The notes under the pieces are model-generated. The model was not told where the DNA came from and searched no databases. It saw nothing but the letters and a program-made list of their open reading frames with translations. From the NCBI GenBank assembly GCA_963851245.1, contig CAWKOH010000007.1:344365-408364 (forward strand): DNA of 64,000 nt, written 5' to 3'. The position numbers and the translations under genes are program-made. Below are positions 50,331 through 60,960 of the stretch, piece after piece (the stretch's first letter is position 1; every line of letters begins with the position of its first letter). This DNA comes from CAWKOH01 sp963851245. Its GTDB lineage: Bacteria; Actinomycetota; Acidimicrobiia; Acidimicrobiales; Palsa-688.

Positions 50331-50507
50331 ATGGCATCTGTACGTCCCGTTCGTCGAACAATCGACCGATTCCTGGCAGATCTGGCGTCTATTCGAATCG
50401 CGGCCTGGCTGATTGTCGGCGCCACGCTTATAACTGTGCTCGCCGGCGGTGCCGTGATCAGGGTCTTTGATCATCGTGAATTTCCCAATATCGGACGAGC
50501 CCTTTGA
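50331..50507 (+). pseudogene. two-TM potassium channel, N-terminal fragment
   Basis: ATG 50331 gives 58 residues with one membrane helix: 'TIDRFLADLASIRIAAWLIV' and 'GATLITVLAGGAVIRVFDHR' then 'EFPNIGRAL'. This is the first helix and turret of a 2-TM K+ channel; the selectivity filter (TVGYGD) should follow but a stop comes instead, and the next codons belong to another protein. Confidence 0.6.
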
Positions 50508-50663
50508 GAAGCCACGGGATCGGACCTGCTGGCTATTAGTGCCGGCCAGTCAACTGTCTTCGGGCATCGAACGCTGGGCGCGGTCACCTTGGGGTGCGTT
50601 AAGCGAAGCCCGGTTCCGGTCGTCATAATTCCAAGTCACGCCGCCGGCTGTCCCTTCATGTGA
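50508..50663 (+). pseudogene. universal stress protein C-terminal fragment
   Basis: Directly after the channel fragment and in the same frame: 'EATGSDLLAISAGQSTVFGH' and 'LGAVTLGCVKRSPVPVVIIP', the C-terminal beta-alpha-beta of a Usp domain. A deletion joining a K+ channel gene to a downstream usp gene explains the junction. Confidence 0.55.
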
Positions 50664-50715
50664 CCACCCGGGGTGGCACTACCTTCATCTCGCACTGGGC
50701 GACGAGCTCTTCGAT

Positions 50716-50900
50716 CTAGGCTTCGAGCGCTGTAAAGGCGACATGGAGGTCTCTTTCGGTCTCGGTGTGTGTGCCACCGAAAGCACGGTGAACCCGGTGG
50801 AGCTCGTAGAGCAGCTCGGCAGGTACGACGGTTTCGGCTTCGTCGAGCAGGTTGCGCACTGCTAGCGATAGCAGGGAGGTACTGATCGATCCTGCAGGAA
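50716..50900 (-). other. open stretch without start codon
   Basis: About 60 codons read 'SISTSLLSLAVRNLLDEAET' and 'PAELLYELHRVHRAFGGTHT' to a TAG at 50716. Composition is coding-like but no ATG/GTG/TTG precedes it, so it is probably a remnant. The rest of 50,664-50,969 shows nothing. Confidence 0.3.
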
Positions 50901-50969
50901 GGTCACAGGCACAGTTCGTCCGAGAGGAGTGAGGAGTGGCTTAGCTAGGGCTGTTCGGCCCCCAACCGA

Positions 50970-51167
50970 TCACTTCTCTCCCCTGCGCCGCACTACCAGG
51001 TCGCCAACCTCACAGGACACGTCGCCCATCTCGGCCCAGTCGTCGATAACCAGCCAAGCCTGCTCCATCGAGTCACATTGCTCCCGGTGCAGGAGGTCGC
51101 CGTGCCGGTAGACCCGAACCTCGACACCAATGCCCTTGTCGGCCCGGTACACAGTTCGGTGGGACAC
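50970..51167 (-). CDS. small hypothetical protein
   Basis: Sixty-five residues from GTG 51167, which has AGGAG six bases upstream. The product 'GVEVRVYRHGDLLHREQCDS' and 'EQAWLVIDDWAEMGDVSCEV' is acidic, with alternating strand-like and helical segments, and ends 'VVRRRGEK'. No family is recognised. The good ribosome binding site and clean frame make it more believable than other short frames here. Confidence 0.55.
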   Translation of the reverse strand: MSHRTVYRADKGIGVEVRVYRHGDLLHREQCDSMEQAWLVIDDWAEMGDVSCEVGDLVVRRRGEK

Positions 51168-51312
51168 TTGCTACTCCTCTCCCGTCTGAACCATGGAAGT
51201 ATTCTCGGCGCGTGGTCGCAAGGCCCGCAGAGGCAAAGGTCCCTGATTGAATCGATCGGCCGACGGAACGACCCGGAACGATCGATGCCAGACGTCGATC
51301 CTTATTCGTTGG

Positions 51313-51567
51313 TCACGGCGCGGGAATGTTGATCTTCGCCGCCCGACCTCCGGGCCGGGCGGCGACAACCAGGCCGGCCATCCCGGCTAGGACGCCGATC
51401 ATGAGCAGCTGGATCCCGGGAATAGACGGCAACGTGAGGCGTGTCCCGCGCTCACTCTTGCGGCTCAACGCGCTGCGGCTCTTCGGTAGGAGAGCCTGAG
51501 TCCAGGAACCGGCGAGTTTGAGCGGATGTGACCTTGGTCCCTTCCCAGGGAGGTGTTGTTCATCCAT
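51313..51567 (-). CDS. small membrane protein
   Basis: Eighty-four residues from ATG 51567 with a basic N-terminal half and one membrane helix, 'GIQLLMIGVLAGMAGLVVAA', followed by 'RPGGRAAKIN'. No ribosome binding site is evident. It is divergent from the nicotinate phosphoribosyltransferase gene. Family not recognised. Confidence 0.4.
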   Translation of the reverse strand: MDEQHLPGKGPRSHPLKLAGSWTQALLPKSRSALSRKSERGTRLTLPSIPGIQLLMIGVLAGMAGLVVAARPGGRAAKINIPAP

Positions 51568-51576
51568 GCTCTACTC

Positions 51577-52995
51577 ATGCCCGGTGCGTTGCTGACCGAC
51601 CTCTACGAGTTGAACATGGCGGCCAGCTATCTCCGCCGGGACATGATCGCGGACGCCACCTTTAGTCTGTTCGTCCGCCAGCTTCCCCCCAGCCGCGGCT
51701 TTCTCGTCGCCGCCGGCATCAATGACTGCCTGAACTGGCTGGAGCAGTTCAGTTTCGAAGCGGCGGATCTCAACTATCTCGCCAGCCAAGGCTTCGACTA
51801 TGACACCCTCGATGCGTTCGCGGCCCTGCGCTTCACCGGCGATGTCGAAGCAGTGGAAGAGGGCAGGATCGTGTTCGCCAACGAGCCCATCGTCGAGGTC
51901 ACCGCCCCGATCGCCGAAGCCCAGCTGGTCGAGACCTACCTGCTCAACCAAGCGACCTTTCAGACCACTCTGGCCACCAAAGCGGCCCGGTGTCGGATCG
52001 CGGCGGCCGGAAAGATGGACCTGGTCGACTTCGGCTTCCGCCGCACCCAGGGCATCGAAGCGGGCCTGGCGGCGGCGCGTCTGTCGGCCATGGTCGGCTT
52101 CTCGGCTACCAGCAACGTGGAAGCCGCCCACCGCTACCGGCTCCACCCGGCCGGCACCATGGCCCACTCCTACATCGAGGCGTTCCCCACCGAACTCGAC
52201 GCCTTCGCTGCCTTCGCCCAGGACCTGCCGGCGCGCACGACCTTCCTGGTCGACACCTACGACACTCTCAAAGGCGTCCGTCATGCCATCGAGGTGATCC
52301 GCCGGCTGGGCCTCGAACACCGCGCCGGAGTCCGCCTCGATAGCGGAGACCTCGCCGAGCTGGCCTTCGACACCCGCCGCCTGCTCGACCAAGCCGGCCT
52401 GACAGAGGTGCGGATCTTCGCCTCCGGCGGACTGGACGAGCACGACCTGGCCCGCTTCGTCGCCCAAGGCGCCCCGATCGACGCCGCCGGCGTGGGAACC
52501 CGCATGGGAGTATCCGCCGACGCCCCCTACCTCGACAGCGCCTACAAACTAGTCGCCTACCAGGGCCGACCCGTCGCCAAGCTCTCCACCGCTAAAGCCA
52601 CCCTGCCCGGCCCCAAACAGGTATTCCGAACCCACGGGGTTATCGACTGGATCGGTCTGCGAAACGAACCGATTCCCCCTGGCGCCGAAGTGCTCCTGCA
52701 ACCGGCCATGCGCGGCGGCCATCGAGTCCGCCTGACCGAACCGTTAGGCGCCGCCCAGGCCCGATTCGAAGCCGACCTGGATCAACTGCCCCTCGCCGTC
52801 CAAGACCTTGTTCGTCCTACCACCCCGGTCGCCAGAATCACCCCGGCGCTTCAAACACTCACGACACAGTTCCAAAGCGGAGCCCGGCGTCGACAGGATC
52901 GGGCAACTCTGGTGGCACGGACCAGGGTGACCGACGCCCAGCTGACGAGCCCGGGCCGATGCCTGAACACTGGCCTGGGACAGGCCGTGCGGTAG
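51577..52995 (+). CDS. pncB: nicotinate phosphoribosyltransferase
   Basis: Makes nicotinate mononucleotide from nicotinate and PRPP in NAD salvage. The 472-residue product begins 'LLTDLYELNMAASYLRRD', the hallmark of the family, and has 'LVDFGFRRTQGIEAGLAA', 'GTMAHSYIEAFPTELDAF', 'FLVDTYDTLKGVRHAIE' and the ribose-phosphate region 'GVRLDSGDLAELAFDTRR'. ATG 51577 was chosen; TTG 51553 lies too close to the GGGAGG upstream. The last 40 residues look basic and non-conserved. It is the only clearly intact enzyme gene in the 43-53 kb zone. Confidence 0.93.
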   Translation: MPGALLTDLYELNMAASYLRRDMIADATFSLFVRQLPPSRGFLVAAGINDCLNWLEQFSFEAADLNYLASQGFDYDTLDAFAALRFTGDVEAVEEGRIVFANEPIVEVTAPIAEAQLVETYLLNQATFQTTLATKAARCRIAAAGKMDLVDFGFRRTQGIEAGLAAARLSAMVGFSATSNVEAAHRYRLHPAGTMAHSYIEAFPTELDAFAAFAQDLPARTTFLVDTYDTLKGVRHAIEVIRRLGLEHRAGVRLDSGDLAELAFDTRRLLDQAGLTEVRIFASGGLDEHDLARFVAQGAPIDAAGVGTRMGVSADAPYLDSAYKLVAYQGRPVAKLSTAKATLPGPKQVFRTHGVIDWIGLRNEPIPPGAEVLLQPAMRGGHRVRLTEPLGAAQARFEADLDQLPLAVQDLVRPTTPVARITPALQTLTTQFQSGARRRQDRATLVARTRVTDAQLTSPGRCLNTGLGQAVR

Positions 52996-53259
52996 TTCCG
53001 AAGCGGCCTTCGGGATGCAACCGAGGTTTGGGTCCCTGGTTGGCGCCGGGAGAAGATCGAGGAGAGACGACTCCGAGCCAATCGGAGATCAAATGGTGGG
53101 CCGACGCGCAACCCGCCGGACTCTCGCCGGTCTGACGCACGGAGGGTGGGATGAATACGATTGGCGGGCGACCTGGGAGGGGTACAGGTGACCGCACATG
53201 GCAATGAATGGCTGTGGGGCTACGACGAAGAATGGTGAAAGCGCCAGAGAGATGAAGAT
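52996..53259. other. intergenic, nothing recognised
   Basis: No coding frame with a start signal, RNA gene or repeat was recognised between pncB and the 2TM-domain remnant. Confidence 0.4.
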
Positions 53260-53482
53260 TCAGCTACCGGCTTGGCGCCGCATCTCCCGTTCAATGTCGG
53301 CCTCGGTAACGGGCTTCCGGCCGTAGACAAACCAGGCGCGTGAAGCCATGATCAGGCCCCATCCTACCGATCGGATAGACGATCCACGAGTTCCACACGT
53401 CGTGGATTCCGGAGCTCTGGCTGAACCCTTGAGAGGGCCAGCCCCCTGCGTTGTGATACTCGGTGGCAGCCCAAATGGCCAC
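53260..53482 (-). pseudogene. 2TM-domain protein fragment, frameshifted
   Basis: From ATG 53482: 'AIWAATEYHNAGGWPSQGFS' and 'SGIHDVWNSWIVYPI', then after a frame change near 53,375 'WGLIMASRAWFVYGRKPVTE' and 'ADIEREMRRQAGS'. The ending matches the 2TM domain (two membrane helices with a T-E-x-x-I-E-R-E-M tail). Downstream (53,483-53,738) a short minus-strand frame ending 'MYPSLVHGWVDTGWATESS' is another possible remnant. Confidence 0.5.
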
Positions 53483-53738
53483 CAGCGGGTACCCTTCGAT
53501 CAGGTTGCCTAAGCGAGCTCAGGAAGATTCGGTGGCCCACCCTGTGTCAACCCATCCGTGCACCAGGCTGGGGTACATCTCGTGCACCGTCTTGCTCCCT
53601 GGTGAACCCTGCAAGCGGCCCATCGCTCCGACGGCGCACACCGACCAGGCGTCCTGGGGGTACGTCGGCACCCGTGGCACCGCTCTCCAAGGCCACCACT
53701 GCCCGGTGAGCTCGCCGGCCAAGGCGGGTTAGAGGGAT

Positions 53739-53984
53739 CTACCTGGCCTTGGCCGTCAAATAGGAAACAAGACCCTCTGGGGTTGTCAACTGCGGGTAAT
53801 CGCGCTCGGGTATGTCGATACCCGTCTTCTCGCTGAGACCGATCACGAGGTTCAAGAAGTCGATGGAATCCATGTCCAGAGCTTCCTGGATGGTGTCGTC
53901 CGGACCAACCTCCTCGATTTCGGCCTCCGGGGCGATCTGGTGAAGTACCGCCTTGATCAGCTCCACTGCGTCGTCTCTCGTCAT
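53739..53984 (-). CDS. acyl carrier protein
   Basis: An 81-residue carrier protein. The phosphopantetheine attachment Ser is in 'EALDMDSIDFLNLVIGL', in the position of the DSL motif; helices on both sides fit the ACP fold. It overlaps the E2 gene by 4 bases and is the last gene of a six-gene operon with acetyl-CoA synthetase and 2-oxoacid dehydrogenase subunits. No ketosynthase or other fatty-acid/polyketide gene is nearby, so its acyl group and partner are unknown; it may accept an acyl group produced by the complex. Confidence 0.9.
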   Translation of the reverse strand: MTRDDAVELIKAVLHQIAPEAEIEEVGPDDTIQEALDMDSIDFLNLVIGLSEKTGIDIPERDYPQLTTPEGLVSYLTAKAR

Positions 53985-55408
53985 AGCTCCTCCGGGTTGT
54001 GCAACAGACGTTCGATCTCAGCGAGGAAGCGGCCACCTCGGTGGCCGTCGCTCGCCCGGTGATCGGCAGACAGCGTGGCCGTAAGGCAGGGTCGCACTCC
54101 TAGCAGGCCGTCCTGTGCCCAGGGCCGATCCGTGACCCTGCCAAAGCCGACGAGCGCGACCTGGGGCGGGTAGATCACGCCGAATACCGACTCCACACCC
54201 AGGTCACCCAGATTGGTGACTGTAATGGTGGGATCGCTCATCTCCGAGCTGCGCAGCGACCCTGAGCGCGCCCGCCCGACCAGATCCCTCAGTGCCTTCA
54301 TGAGCTCGGACAAGGGCAACTGGTCCACGTCGTGAATGGCAGGAGCGATGACTCCACCCTGACGCAGCGAGATGGCTACTCCGACGTGCACTGCCGGGCT
54401 GGGCACGAAGGAGTCGTCGATCATGAATCCATTCATCTCGGGCACGGCGGCCACCGCCCGGCCGACCGCTTTGATCAGCAGAACCGGGAGCACGAGTCGC
54501 TCTGCGACGGACCGGTCCAGATTGGTGCGTTCGATCCATCCCGCCGCGGCACTCATATCGATGGTCGTGGATAAGTAGTAGTGCGGGATCTCGCGCTTCG
54601 AGCGGGCCATGAGGTTCCCGATGGCCCGTCTCATCGCCGCTTGGCGGTCGCGGGACTCACGCCCACCGGCAGGCTCTTCTTCCGGTGCTGGCCGCGATCG
54701 AGGCACCCCTGCGCCTCTGGTCGATGGCTCCGACTTACTGAGGTCGGCTGCGACGACGGCCCCACGCGGACCGGATCCCCTGACGGTGGACAGGTCGACA
54801 CCCTTCTCGGCGGCGATCCGCCGCGCGAGGGGGGACGCACGGGACCAGCAGGGCCGGGCCGCCCTGCTCGCTTCGGGCGGCCTGGCGGAAGCTGAAAGCC
54901 TGCGGAGGGCCGCGCCGGTCTCGGCGACCTGGGGCTCGGCCTTCGAGATCTTGAGCGCGGCCTCGGCAACCTCCGGCTCAGCCTCGAGCAGCCGGGTCGC
55001 TCGTTCTACGTCCGCCCTCGTCACCTTCCCGCCGGCCCCGCTTCCGGCCACGGTCGCCAGGTCCACTCCGAGCTTCTCGGCCAGGCGCCGCACCACAGGC
55101 GAAGTAACCGGAGACCGTCGCGCAATTGCGACCTGCGGTCGGCGGGGGGCCTCCGTTCGGGCCGTCGATTTCCCGTTCGTGGAGATCTGAGCGAGTGGGG
55201 TCCCCACCGCCACCTCCTCGCCCTCGCCAACGAGGATGGAATCGACCACACCGCTTTCGAATATCTCCACCTCGATGGTCGACTTCTCGGTGTCCACCAC
55301 CGCCACGATGTCGCCACGCTGGACCCTGTCCCCGGGCTTGATGAGCCAGTGGGTCACGGTACCGACGTCCATGTCGGCGCCGAGCGACGGCATCCGGAAG
55401 GCGCCCAC
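53981..55408 (-). CDS. pdhC: 2-oxoacid dehydrogenase E2 (dihydrolipoyl acyltransferase)
   Basis: A 475-residue E2. Residues 1-75 form one lipoyl domain with the modified Lys in 'VDTEKSTIEVEI'. Two peripheral subunit-binding segments follow, 'SPVVRRLAEKLGVDLATVAG' (about 100) and 'SPLARRIAAEKGVDLSTVRG' (about 195), joined by an Ala/Glu-rich linker. The C-terminal catalytic domain shows 'RRAIGNLMARSKREIPHYY' and the active-site 'LSADHRASDGHRGGRFL'. GTG 55408 directly follows the E1beta stop. E3 is not in the window. The double binding domain is unusual. Confidence 0.93.
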   Translation of the reverse strand: MGAFRMPSLGADMDVGTVTHWLIKPGDRVQRGDIVAVVDTEKSTIEVEIFESGVVDSILVGEGEEVAVGTPLAQISTNGKSTARTEAPRRPQVAIARRSPVTSPVVRRLAEKLGVDLATVAGSGAGGKVTRADVERATRLLEAEPEVAEAALKISKAEPQVAETGAALRRLSASARPPEASRAARPCWSRASPLARRIAAEKGVDLSTVRGSGPRGAVVAADLSKSEPSTRGAGVPRSRPAPEEEPAGGRESRDRQAAMRRAIGNLMARSKREIPHYYLSTTIDMSAAAGWIERTNLDRSVAERLVLPVLLIKAVGRAVAAVPEMNGFMIDDSFVPSPAVHVGVAISLRQGGVIAPAIHDVDQLPLSELMKALRDLVGRARSGSLRSSEMSDPTITVTNLGDLGVESVFGVIYPPQVALVGFGRVTDRPWAQDGLLGVRPCLTATLSADHRASDGHRGGRFLAEIERLLHNPEEL

Positions 55409-56377
55409 TCAAGCTCCCAGGGCCCGCACCGCCCCGACTACATCGGACGGCTGTGGTAGGGCGGCATCTTCCAGGTGCTTGGCATAGGGCATCGGCACCT
55501 CCGCACTGCACACTCGACGAACGGGTGCGTCGAGGTCATAGAAAGCCTCCTCCGCGATGCGGCTGCACACCTCGGCAGCCAGGCTCCCCGTGCACCACCC
55601 CTCGTCCACGACCACGGCCCGATGGGTTCTCACCACCGACGAGACAAACGTGGCCGTGTCGAGAGGGCGAAGCGACCGAAGGTCTATGACCTCCGAGCTG
55701 ATCCCCTCCTCGGCAAGAGTCCCGGCGGCCTCGGTCGCGGTCCGGACGGTTCCCCCGTAGGCGATGATGGTCACATCGTCCCCGGAGCGACGTACGGCGG
55801 CGCTGGTTATGTCCCCGGTTGTATCTGCCAGGTCCCCCTGCATGTTGTATAGCGACGCATGCTCGAAGATGAGCACCGGATCGGGATCCTCGACGGCCGG
55901 CCACAGCATCCCGCGGGCGTCTTCGAGGGTTGCCGGCGCCAGAACCCGGATGCCCGGCACGTGGGCATACCAGCCCTCCAGGCTGTGAGAGTGCTGAGCC
56001 GCGACCTGGCGCCCGCCCCCGGTGCTCATCCGAATCACCAGTGGGATGTTGAACTGCCCGCCCGACATGTACAGCAACGCAGCAGCATTGTTGACGATCT
56101 GATCCAGCGCCAACAGGCTGAAGTTGACCGTCATGACCTCGACGATAGGGCGCATTCCACCCAGCGCGGCCCCGATCCCGGCCCCGACGAAGGCTGACTC
56201 TGATAGCGGCGTGTCCCGAATCCGGTCCGGTCCGAACTCCTCGAGCAGACCCAGCGTCACCGCGAAGCAACCCCCGTAACGGCCGATGTCCTCCCCCATC
56301 AGAAACACCCTGTCGTCCCGATTCAGGGCTTCGCGCAACGCCTCACGCATGGCATCCCGGTAGGACAGCTTGATCAT
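55409..56377 (-). CDS. pdhB: 2-oxoacid dehydrogenase E1 beta subunit
   Basis: A 322-residue transketolase-like subunit that with E1alpha forms the ThDP-dependent decarboxylase. 'SYRDAMREALREALNRDDRV', 'FLMGEDIGRYGGCFAVTLGL', 'DTPLSESAFVGAGIGAALGG' and 'GRQVAAQHSHSLEGWYAHVP' are standard. The C-terminal domain includes 'EVIDLRSLRPLDTATFVSSV'. Its start overlaps the E1alpha stop by 4 bases. Pyruvate-like specificity is suggested by overall similarity and the neighbouring acetyl-CoA synthetase, but acetoin or branched-chain substrates cannot be excluded. Confidence 0.95.
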   Translation of the reverse strand: MIKLSYRDAMREALREALNRDDRVFLMGEDIGRYGGCFAVTLGLLEEFGPDRIRDTPLSESAFVGAGIGAALGGMRPIVEVMTVNFSLLALDQIVNNAAALLYMSGGQFNIPLVIRMSTGGGRQVAAQHSHSLEGWYAHVPGIRVLAPATLEDARGMLWPAVEDPDPVLIFEHASLYNMQGDLADTTGDITSAAVRRSGDDVTIIAYGGTVRTATEAAGTLAEEGISSEVIDLRSLRPLDTATFVSSVVRTHRAVVVDEGWCTGSLAAEVCSRIAEEAFYDLDAPVRRVCSAEVPMPYAKHLEDAALPQPSDVVGAVRALGA

Positions 56378-57401
56378 GGCGACGCGCCGCCGGTCGCGGA
56401 TTCGGACATGACGAATCTGTACAGATCGGACACCGGCTCGAGAGAGCCCGCCTCGGCAAAGGTGACCGCGTCGTCCACCTCGGCTTGTATCTCGGATTCC
56501 ATCCTGTCGAGATCTTCTTCGCTGAGGTGCCCGTCGGCGCTGAGCCGGTCGGACAGCGCGCCGATAGGGTCCCGCTCCTTCCAGCGCTCGATCTCCTCCT
56601 TGTTACGGTAGCGATCGGGGTCGTACATGGAGTGGGCTCGGAACCGGTAAGTGCGCAGCTCCAGAAAGTGTGGTCCGCCTCCGCCTCGGACGCTCTCCGC
56701 GGCGGTCCGGGCCGCCTGCTCGACGGCGACCACGTCCATCCCGTCGACCTCCCACGCCGGCACGCGGTAGCTGGCAGCCTTGAGCGAAAGATCGGTCTCC
56801 GACTCGGAGCGATCGAGCGCGGTCCCCATGGCGTAGAGGTTGTTCTCGCAACAGAACAAGACGGGCAGGCCCCAGATGGCTGCCAGATTCATGGACTCGT
56901 GGAACTCGCCCTCCGCGACCGCCCCGTCGCCGAAGAAGCAAGCGGTCACGACGGGCCGCTTGGCGAGATGGTCCGCCAGCGCCAGCCCGACCGCGAGGGG
57001 CAGACCTCCTCCGACGATCGCGTTGCCGCCGTAGAAGCGGGTCGGAGCATCGAAGAGATGCATCGACCCTCCGCGCCCTCGGCTGCAGCCTTCGACCTTT
57101 CCTTCGAGCTCGGCCATGACGGCTCGCATCGACATGCCACGCGCCAGTGCATGTCCGTGCTCCCGGTAGGTAGAGACGACCGCATCCTCGGGCATGAGCG
57201 CCTCCATGACCCCGACCGCGCAGGCTTCCTCTCCGATGTCCAGATGCAGAAAGCCTCGTATGCGCATCTCGCTGTAGAGCTGGACTGTTCGTTCCTCGAA
57301 GCGGCGTATACGGAGCATCTGCCGAAGCAGGTGGATCGCATGCTCCTGCGTGCCATCGACGTCTGTCCCAGACGGCGGGATGCCCTTGGATCGGAGCTCG
57401 G

Positions 57402-57405
<4 letters not shown>
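56374..57405 (-). CDS. pdhA: 2-oxoacid dehydrogenase E1 alpha subunit
   Basis: A 343-residue subunit. The ThDP/Mg motif is 'FFGDGAVAEGEFHESMNLAA' followed by the Asn in 'CCENNLYAMGT'; the phosphorylation-loop equivalent 'YRFRAHSMYDPDRYRNKEE' is conserved. The N-terminal 'LRQMLRIRRFEERTVQLYSE' is typical. It overlaps the acetyl-CoA synthetase gene by 4 bases and E1beta by 4 bases, so stoichiometric, coupled translation is expected. Confidence 0.95.
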
Positions 57406-59141
<1,736 letters not shown>

Positions 59142-59257
59142 GTTGGGAGTCTGACCCTCTGCTGGTGACCGCTTGTGGATCGTTTGCCAGCGCACCCCGG
59201 CCCTCCTGACACTCGAACACATCTACCCCGCACCGTAAGGATCCCGAGGGGGCTCCT

Positions 59258-60295
59258 CTAGGGGCCAATGTCACTTTCGGCTTCGCTCCCGGACTGGTCC
59301 GAATGGAACCTCTCCTCCGACTGACCCCGGGCGATCAGCTTCTCTAAGAACTCGACCATCGCCGAGCCATCGGGACCGGCCGGCAGAGAGGGCAGGTCAC
59401 CGCTCCTCCCGGCCGGCTCACCTCGACCCAGAGCGCAGATCGACACTTTGGGATGCAGCCGCCGATGTGCATCGACAAGCGCGCTTCCGGCTTCTGTCGA
59501 GGTGGGGAGGCCCACGACGACAGCATCCGCTCCGGCCGCCAGCGGGCAGGGCTGGCCATCCAGGGCCGGGCAGCGCCCCCCGAAGGCGGCCGGTCCGGCG
59601 CAGGCGACCACCTGAAACCCGCCCGCCTGTAGCGCCTTGGTTCCGTGCCAGGTTCCGCCGGGGACCTCGAGGAGGATGCGGGGCCGGTCGTGGCGACCCG
59701 GCCACGACGGAATCCGCTGGGCCGCGCCTATCGCAACCCTCATGGTCGCCGGGCCATCGTAGAAGTCGAGCGTCACCATCCCCCGCGAGCGCAGCACGGC
59801 CAGCATCCGGCGGTTGGCCATCAGCACCTCCGCCTGGAGGTTCCGCAGCCCCCTGGACCGGGCCTGTTCGACCAGGACATCGAGCAGATAGGGACCTAAC
59901 CACCCACGGGCGAAGCTCTCCACGGTTATACCGAGCTCGCCATCGCCGTCGGGCTGGAGCTCATAGCTGGCCTCGCCGACTATCCGCTCGACCCCCGGAC
60001 GCTCCGAAAGCACGGCCACCAAGCCCACCCCGCCACGGTCATACACTTTGGTCATCCGCTCGATGAACGGGTCAGGCGGCCGCCTGGCGCTGAAGAACCG
60101 GCAGTACCGGTCGTCCTCTGCCAGCCGGTCGTACAGCGCCGCGAGCGCGCCGGCATCGGCGGGGGTCTGCCGGCGTATCAGCAGGGTTCTCCCCCCTGGG
60201 AGTTCGATCCGACGGATCACCGTTCCGTCGACCCGGCCCGCGGCGGCGACCCCGGTGTCTGGGCTCGACGGAAGGCCGTTCACAGCCAATCCCAC
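59258..60295 (-). CDS. GNAT acetyltransferase with receiver-like C-terminal domain
   Basis: A 345-residue protein. The GNAT domain (about 30-200) has 'RRQTPADAGALAALYDRLAE', the acyl-CoA region around 'GITVESFARGWLGPYLLDVL' and 'MANRRMLAVLRSRGMV'. Residues 210-330 resemble a receiver/Rossmann-like fold ('RPRILLEVPGGTWHGTKALQ', 'GADAVVVGLPTSTEAGSALV') without a clear phospho-acceptor Asp. First gene of the operon; the next encodes acetyl-CoA synthetase, a well-known target of Pat-type GNAT enzymes, so regulation of AcsA by lysine acetylation is a fair inference. GTG 60295 or GTG 60283 (better spaced from AAAGGAG) starts it. Confidence 0.85.
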   Translation of the reverse strand: MGLAVNGLPSSPDTGVAAAGRVDGTVIRRIELPGGRTLLIRRQTPADAGALAALYDRLAEDDRYCRFFSARRPPDPFIERMTKVYDRGGVGLVAVLSERPGVERIVGEASYELQPDGDGELGITVESFARGWLGPYLLDVLVEQARSRGLRNLQAEVLMANRRMLAVLRSRGMVTLDFYDGPATMRVAIGAAQRIPSWPGRHDRPRILLEVPGGTWHGTKALQAGGFQVVACAGPAAFGGRCPALDGQPCPLAAGADAVVVGLPTSTEAGSALVDAHRRLHPKVSICALGRGEPAGRSGDLPSLPAGPDGSAMVEFLEKLIARGQSEERFHSDQSGSEAESDIGP

Positions 60296-60507
60296 TCCTT
60301 TCGGCCGTCCTCACAAGCATCGACCACGAACACACCATGGGTATAGGGCTCTTCGTCACGTCTTGACCTCGCCCGGGACCCGAGGGAGGCGGCCGTATGC
60401 GCCGGGCCAGGCCTACCGGGCGTTCAGCCGACAAATGCGTCCCGATAGCCGCCATTTATGACATTAGGCCCTGGGGCCTTCGCGTCCCCTCCTCTAGGGT
60501 CACGCCC

Positions 60508-60960
60508 GTGAGTGCAGTCGCCGAGATACTGCATCGGATCCGCCGTTTCGGTGTGCCCGGCGCACCGCAAGCAGCGGCTGTGCCCGCAGACCTGGTGGCT
60601 CAGGCCGAAGCTGAACTGGCTCCAGTGTTCTCACTGCTCGAGCCCTCCGAGCGACAGGCTCGAGCGCTGGTGGAAGACGCCGCCCGGCTGGCTGACCTGA
60701 CCCGGGACGACGCCCGAGAAGAGGTCCGCCGGCTGAAAGCAGAGACGAGGCAGCGGGCGGGTGCAGCACGAGCGGAAGCGTCTGCTGCTCGCCTGGTCGA
60801 GGTCGACCGCGAGGTGGGCCAGGTCCTGGCGGACGGCAGACGCGAAGCCGAACGGATCACAATGCTGATGGCCGAGCGGCTACCGCTACTCACCGAGCAG
60901 GTGGTGCAGCGGGCCCTGTCCATGGCGACCCGCGCTGGAGAGGAACCGGGTCGAGCATGA
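60508..60960 (+). CDS. V/A-type ATPase subunit G/H-like
   Basis: A 150-residue coiled-coil protein ('LTRDDAREEVRRLKAETRQR' and 'GQVLADGRREAERITMLMAE') in the first position of a V/A-ATPase operon, where the peripheral-stalk subunit H/G is expected. GTG 60508 chosen, with AGGGT upstream. Its stop overlaps the next start by 4 bases. Sequence identity alone is weak; context makes the call. Confidence 0.75.
   Translation: MSAVAEILHRIRRFGVPGAPQAAAVPADLVAQAEAELAPVFSLLEPSERQARALVEDAARLADLTRDDAREEVRRLKAETRQRAGAARAEASAARLVEVDREVGQVLADGRREAERITMLMAERLPLLTEQVVQRALSMATRAGEEPGRA

Noticed and set aside
51571..52467. 298-codon minus-strand open frame
   Set aside because: Antisense to pncB, whose family motifs are unmistakable.
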